Positions 60,149 through 64,000 of a DNA stretch of 64,000 bases are shown one piece after another. Both the position numbers and the translations under genes were made by a program. Source of the stretch: Modestobacter sp. VKM Ac-2986. Its GTDB lineage: Bacteria > Actinomycetota > Actinomycetes > Mycobacteriales > Geodermatophilaceae. Numbering within the stretch: the first letter of the stretch is position 1; every line of letters begins with the position of its first letter. The stretch covers positions 248,001-312,000 of the forward strand of contig NZ_JAPVBH010000006.1 in the NCBI RefSeq assembly GCF_026967795.1, given 5' to 3'. The notes under the pieces were generated by a model that saw only the letters and a program-made list of their open reading frames with translations, made no database searches and was not told the origin of the DNA.

Positions 60149-60221
60149 GGGGCTGTGGCGCAGCTGGTAGCGCACCACACTGGCAGTGTGGGGGTCAGGG
60201 GTTCGAGTCCCCTCAGCTCCA
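60149..60221 (+). tRNA. tRNA-Ala (anticodon GGC)
   Basis: Acceptor GGGGCTG (60149-60155) pairs with CAGCTCC (60214-60220), discriminator A. Anticodon loop CTGGCAG between CCACA and TGTGG gives anticodon GGC (60182-60184). T arm GGGGTTCGAGTCCCC is standard. CCA is not encoded. Confidence 0.95.
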
Positions 60222-60300
60222 CCCCGTTGATCAGGCCGTCCACCCGCTGGGGTGGGCGGCCTGACTCGTTGCCCGGGTGGCGCGTTCCGACCGCCGGGGG

Positions 60301-61212
60301 CTAGCGGCGGATGAACACCGCCGCCAGGCCCTGCGCGATCAGGTGGAACACGATCAGCGCCAGCACGCCGGCGAACAGGAAGTTGCCGATCCCGCTGAGG
60401 ACTCCGCCCGTGACGAGGTTGATCACGCCGAACGTCACCGCCACGACGACCGCGAGGACGGTGGCCATCCTGAAGAACGGGGCCTGGCGTGCCTCCCGCG
60501 CCCGCGCGGCGCGCGCACGCTCCATCTGCGCCTGACGCTCACGGCCCTCCTGCTCCGCCAGTTCCGCCGCCCGGGCGGCGTCGGCGGCAGCCTCGGCGGC
60601 ACGGCGAGCCTCCCGCTCCCGCGCCTGGGCGTCCCGCCGGGCCTGCTCGGCCTCGCGCTCAGCCCGTTCTGCTTCGCGTCGCGGGGCCTCAGCCCGCCAC
60701 CGCTCCATCTCGGCCTCGTGCCGCTCGTGCTCGACCGTGCGCTCGACCTCCTCCTCCACGTCCAGCGCCTCCACCTCGGTGAGCGTGCGGCCCTGGGACG
60801 CTGCAGCGTCGCGCGCCTCGGCCAGTGCGCGGCGCTTCCGTCTGGCCAGCTGCTGCTCCTCGGCAGCGGCCTGCTCTCCGGCCTCCTGGCGGGCGCGTTC
60901 GGCGGCCTGCCGCTCCCACTCCGCCTCGCGGGCCATCTCGCGGTCCACCTCTGCAGCTGCCTCGGCGCCGCGACGGTCCCACTCCCGCTGCATCTCCGCA
61001 GCGGCGGCCTCGCGGCGGCGCTCTGACGCGGCCTCCGCCTCACGCCGCTCCCGCTCGTCCTGGCGGGCGCGGTCCGCGCGGGCACGCTCCTCCGCCTCTC
61101 GGACCACTGCGGTCTGTCGGTCCACGGCCTCCGTGGTGGCCCGCTCCGCGTTCACGATGTCGCAGGTCCGGCAGGCCCCGTGGTGCCCGTGGGCGCAGGC
61201 GAACAGCCCCAT
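60301..61212 (-). CDS. Coiled-coil membrane protein with N-terminal His/Cys motif, unknown function
   Basis: 303 aa. The N-terminus MGLFACAHGHHGACRTCDI has Cys6, His8, His10, His11, Cys14 and Cys17, a possible zinc site. Residues about 30-240 form one long Arg/Glu/Ala coiled coil with basic-acidic heptads. Two transmembrane helices at the C-terminus (MATVLAVVVAVTFGVINLVTGG and FLFAGVLALIVFHLIAQGLA) anchor it, leaving the metal motif and coil in the cytoplasm. Start ATG at 61210-61212. No related named family recognised. A 10-bp hairpin (61231-61240 with 61261-61270) is in its 5' leader. Stand-alone gene. Confidence 0.8.
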   Translation of the reverse strand: MGLFACAHGHHGACRTCDIVNAERATTEAVDRQTAVVREAEERARADRARQDERERREAEAASERRREAAAAEMQREWDRRGAEAAAEVDREMAREAEWERQAAERARQEAGEQAAAEEQQLARRKRRALAEARDAAASQGRTLTEVEALDVEEEVERTVEHERHEAEMERWRAEAPRREAERAEREAEQARRDAQAREREARRAAEAAADAARAAELAEQEGRERQAQMERARAARAREARQAPFFRMATVLAVVVAVTFGVINLVTGGVLSGIGNFLFAGVLALIVFHLIAQGLAAVFIRR

Positions 61213-61230
61213 GCTGATGCTCCTGTAGGT

Positions 61231-61270
61231 AGGTGGTCCCCCTTCACGTCGACCAGTGGAGGGACCACCT
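61231..61270 (-). other. Stem-loop in the 5' region of the coiled-coil gene
   Basis: AGGTGGTCCC (61231-61240) and GGGACCACCT (61261-61270) are perfect inverted arms with a 20-nt loop, 18 nt upstream of the start. It could be an operator or RNA structure. The remaining stretch to 61395 holds nothing else that I could support. Confidence 0.4.
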
Positions 61271-61395
61271 GCATCGCCCGTTCGGGCGACTCGAGGAGAA
61301 CGGCCGTCGTCCTCCCCAGGTGTGGTGTCGCTCAGCACCCCACTCGGGAACCGGGGTCCGCCCGTCCCGCGTCTGCCCTGGAGGGTGACGCGCGA

Positions 61396-61428
61396 ACGCC
61401 CCGGTCCGCACGAGGCGGACCGGGGCGT
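61396..61428 (-). terminator. Terminator after katG
   Basis: ACGCCCCGGTCCGC (61396-61409) and GCGGACCGGGGCGT (61415-61428) form a perfect 14-bp stem with a 5-nt loop, 12 nt past the katG stop. Confidence 0.85.
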
Positions 61429-61439
61429 CGCGGGGTGGG

Positions 61440-63701
61440 TCAGCGCAGGTCGAAGCGGTCCAGCTCCATGACCTTCACCCAGGCGGCGGCGAAGTCCTGG
61501 GCGAACTTCTCCTGCATGTCGTCGCTGGAGTAGACCTCGACGATGCCGCGCAGGATGGAGTTGGAGTTGAGCACCAGGTCGTTCGCGGTCGCCGTCCGGA
61601 TGACGGTGCCGTCGGCGTCGAGGCCCTCGTAGACGTCCTCGTCCGACACCGAGGTGCGCCACTGGATGCCCAGGTCCAGCAGGTTGCGGAAGAAGTCCTG
61701 CGACAGGACGCCCGGCCGGTCGGTGAACACGCCGTGCTGCACGCCGGCGGTGTTGGCCCCGAGCACCCGCAGGCCACCGATCAGCACCACCATCTCGCGC
61801 GCGGTCAGCTCGAGCATGTACGCGCGGTCGATGAGCAGCGTCTCCGGCTGGAGCTTGGCGCCCGGCTTGAGGTAACTGCGGAAGCCGTCGGCCTTCGGCT
61901 CGAGCCAGCGGAAGTTGTCGACGTCCGTCTGCTCCTGGCTGGCGTCCGTGCGACCCGCGTGGAACGGCACGGTGAGCTGCACGCCGGCGTCGGCCGCGGC
62001 CTTCTCCACCGCCGCGGTGCCACCGAGCACGATCAGGTCGGCCAGCGAGACCCGCTTGCCGGTCTGCGACTCGAAGTCGCTCTTGACCTGCGCCAGCACC
62101 GGCAGCACGTCGGCGACGCCCTGGTTGGCGGCCCAGTTGATCTGGGGCTCCAGGCGCAGGCGCGCGCCGTTGGCGCCACCGCGCTTGTCGGTGCCGCGGT
62201 ACGACGCCGCCGCCGACCAGCTGGTGTGCACCAGCTGCGACACGGTCAGCCCCGAGGCCAGCAGACGCGCCTTGAGGTCGGCGATCTCCGCCTCGCCCAC
62301 GAGCTCGTGGTCGACGGCCGGCACCGGGTCCTGCCAGATGAGCTCCTCGGCCGGGACGTCCGGGCCGACGTAGCGGCTCTTCGGGCCCATGTCGCGGTGC
62401 AGCAGCTTGAACCAGGCGCGGGCGTAGGCGTCGGCGAAGTACTCCGGGTCGTTGTAGAACCGCTCGGAGATCTCCTTGAAGCCCGGGTCCGCCATCAGGG
62501 CGACGTCGGTGGTCGCCATCATCGGGGCGTTCATCTTGCCCTCGATGTGCGCGTCCGGGACGAGCGCCTGCGCCTCGGGGTTCTTCGGCTTCCACTGCTT
62601 GGCGCCGGCCGGGCTCTCGGTGAGCTCCCACTCGTAGCTGAACAGCATCTCGAAGTACGTGTTGTCCCACTGCGTCGGCGTCGGGGTCCACGCACCTTCG
62701 AGACCACTCGTGATGGTGTCGGCGCCCTTGCCGGTGCCGTGCTGGCTGATCCAGCCCAGGCCGTTGCCGTGCACCGGGCAGCCCTCGGGCTCCGGGCCGA
62801 TCAGCTCCGGGTTGCCCGCACCGTGCGTCTTGCCGAAGGTGTGGCCGCCGGCGATCAGCGCGACGGTCTCCTCGTCGTTCATGCCCATCCGGCTGAACGT
62901 GACGCGGATGTCGTGGGCGGAGCCCAGCGGGTCGGGCTTGCCCTGCGGGCCCTCGGGGTTGACGTAGATCAGGCCCATGGTGACGGCGGCGAGGTGGCCG
63001 TCCTCCAGGTTGAGCGGGGCCTCGTCGGCGTAGCGTTCGTCGCCGAGCCAGGTGTCCTCGGGGCCCCAGAAGACCTCACCGGGCTGCCAGTTGTCGGCCC
63101 GGCCGAACGCGAAGCCGAAGGTCTTCAGGCCCATGTCGTCGTGCGCGACGTTGCCGGCGAGCACCAGCAGATCGGCCCAGGACAGCGAGCGGCCGTACTT
63201 CTGCTTGATCGGCAGCAGCAGGCGCCGCGCCTTGTCCAGGTTGGCGTTGTCCGGCCAGCTGTTCAGCGGGGCGAAGCGCTGCCCGCCCTCGCCACCGCCA
63301 CCACGACCGTCGGCGATGCGGTACGTGCCCGCGGCGTGCCAGGACATCCGGATGAACAGCGGGCCGTAGTGGCCCCAGTCCGCCGGCCACCAGTCCTGCG
63401 ACGTCCGCATGACCTCGACCACGTCGCGCTTGACCGTCTCGACGTCCAGCGCGGCCACGGCCGTCTTGTAGTCGAAGTCGCCGCCCAGCGGGTCGGAGTC
63501 GGCAGACGTCTTGTTCAGCACCTGGACGTCGACCTGGTTGGGCCACCAGTCGCGGGTGCTGCGGGGGCGACCGCTGGTCACCTGCTCCGGCGCCTTGATG
63601 GCCGGGTTCTCGCTCTCGCTGGTGCTCGCCGACTCGGCCTTGGCGACCTCGGTCTTGTCGTAGTCGTCGACGTCGACCTGGGACTTGTCGTACTCGGTCA
63701 C
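61440..63701 (-). CDS. katG: Catalase-peroxidase KatG
   Basis: Bifunctional heme catalase-peroxidase. The distal site [11 protein letters not shown] (Arg, Trp, His), the adduct Tyr in [12 protein letters not shown], and the proximal His in [16 protein letters not shown] are intact. The second, heme-free half follows to the end. Length 753 aa is typical. GTG at 63699-63701; furA ends overlapping it by 4 nt, so the pair is coupled and under FurA control. Terminator at 61396-61428. Confidence 0.97.
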   Translation of the reverse strand: MTEYDKSQVDVDDYDKTEVAKAESASTSESENPAIKAPEQVTSGRPRSTRDWWPNQVDVQVLNKTSADSDPLGGDFDYKTAVAALDVETVKRDVVEVMRTSQDWWPADWGHYGPLFIRMSWHAAGTYRIADGRGGGGEGGQRFAPLNSWPDNANLDKARRLLLPIKQKYGRSLSWADLLVLAGNVAHDDMGLKTFGFAFGRADNWQPGEVFWGPEDTWLGDERYADEAPLNLEDGHLAAVTMGLIYVNPEGPQGKPDPLGSAHDIRVTFSRMGMNDEETVALIAGGHTFGKTHGAGNPELIGPEPEGCPVHGNGLGWISQHGTGKGADTITSGLEGAWTPTPTQWDNTYFEMLFSYEWELTESPAGAKQWKPKNPEAQALVPDAHIEGKMNAPMMATTDVALMADPGFKEISERFYNDPEYFADAYARAWFKLLHRDMGPKSRYVGPDVPAEELIWQDPVPAVDHELVGEAEIADLKARLLASGLTVSQLVHTSWSAAASYRGTDKRGGANGARLRLEPQINWAANQGVADVLPVLAQVKSDFESQTGKRVSLADLIVLGGTAAVEKAAADAGVQLTVPFHAGRTDASQEQTDVDNFRWLEPKADGFRSYLKPGAKLQPETLLIDRAYMLELTAREMVVLIGGLRVLGANTAGVQHGVFTDRPGVLSQDFFRNLLDLGIQWRTSVSDEDVYEGLDADGTVIRTATANDLVLNSNSILRGIVEVYSSDDMQEKFAQDFAAAWVKVMELDRFDLR

Positions 63702-64000
63702 GGAGCGCTCTTCTCTGCGGGAGGGGCGGGGGAGGGGGCGGCCGGTGCGGTGGCGCAGGAGAGGCACCGGCCCCAGTAGATGACCTCGGCCTCGTCGACG
63801 ACGAAGCCCGACGGGGAGTCGCCGGACGGCGCCAGGCACGGCGCCTCGCCGGTCGCGCAGTCGACGTCGGTGATGACGCCGCACGACCGGCAGACCAGGT
63901 GGTGGTGGTTGTCGCCGACCCGGGCCTCGTACCGGGCGACCGAGCCCTGCGGCTGGATGCGCCGCAGCAGACCGGTGTCGGTGAGCACCCGCAGCACGTC
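63698..64000 (-). CDS. furA: FurA family regulator, 5' end outside window
   Basis: Fur-family peroxide/iron-responsive repressor of katG. Only the last 100 codons are present: end of the winged helix ([24 protein letters not shown]), the metal motif [11 protein letters not shown] and the second CxxC in GRCLSCA. The C-terminal tail is Ala/Pro-rich. Overlaps katG by GTGA. Its own promoter and operator lie beyond the right edge. Confidence 0.93.
   Translation of the reverse strand, partial: DVLRVLTDTGLLRRIQPQGSVARYEARVGDNHHHLVCRSCGVITDVDCATGEAPCLAPSGDSPSGFVVDEAEVIYWGRCLSCATAPAAPSPAPPAEKSAP

Overview
The window is high-GC actinobacterial chromosome. Codon use is strongly GC3-biased. GTG starts, start codons preceded directly by a TANNNT -10 box, and a tmRNA whose tag ends in DFALAA all fit Actinobacteria. 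The gene families (DUF222-HNH, DUF5994, YcnI/CopCD/Sco, glucosylglycerate-type GH63) suggest a member of the Geodermatophilaceae such as Blastococcus, Modestobacter or Geodermatophilus. The genus is inferred from overall character, not from a database match. No transposase, prophage, CRISPR array or replication origin was seen.

Layout. 1-5560: a tetR-MFS efflux operon cut by the left edge, a SLC13 anion symporter and CorA. 5671-6043: tmRNA (ssrA). 6134-13997: a DUF808 membrane protein, a MetE-like methyltransferase, a NarL-type two-component system, a fasciclin lipoprotein with a membrane molybdopterin oxidoreductase, and an aldo/keto reductase. 14086-23665: a restriction island with type I hsdM-hsdS, an opposite-strand DUF222-HNH gene, type I hsdR, and a GmrSD-like DUF262/DUF1524 nuclease. 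23843-30206: GH63 hydrolase, APC permease, TrkA-type K+ channel, patatin and a secreted glycerophosphodiesterase. 30243-37393: marR/yceI, a MauE-DsbA thiol pair, a DUF4232 protein, typA and DUF5994. 37487-42103: methyltransferase, thioredoxin-reductase-like flavoprotein, a TauE exporter behind a cysteine-rich leader peptide, and a second MFS pump. 42283-46569: a copper operon copCD-ycnI-sco plus an unnamed membrane protein. 46768-48363: an M23 peptidase and an XRE/membrane-protein pair. 48404-60052: a potassium locus with kdpED, AraC, VOC, an APC-superfamily permease, DedA and kdpFABC. 60149-64000: tRNA-Ala, a coiled-coil membrane protein and furA-katG, with furA cut by the right edge.

Genes that appear to work together. 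The potassium locus carries four pairs of CGTCARG half-sites spaced 11 bp apart, proposed here as KdpE boxes. They lie before kdpD/araC, before the APC permease and (two pairs) before kdpF, so the permease is probably a potassium-responsive transporter. The type I R-M genes and the GmrSD-like gene form one island; hsdR and gmrSD are only 23 bp apart. In the copper operon consecutive genes overlap or lie within 24 bp.

The most unusual signals are structural. One is a roughly 60-bp hairpin element found in three copies, each starting 1-7 nt after a stop codon, with compensating changes in its stem. The second is a family of 24-30 bp palindromes in the kdp region, one of which lies in frame inside kdpA. 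The third is a Cys-rich leader ORF with its own palindromic operator in front of the TauE gene.
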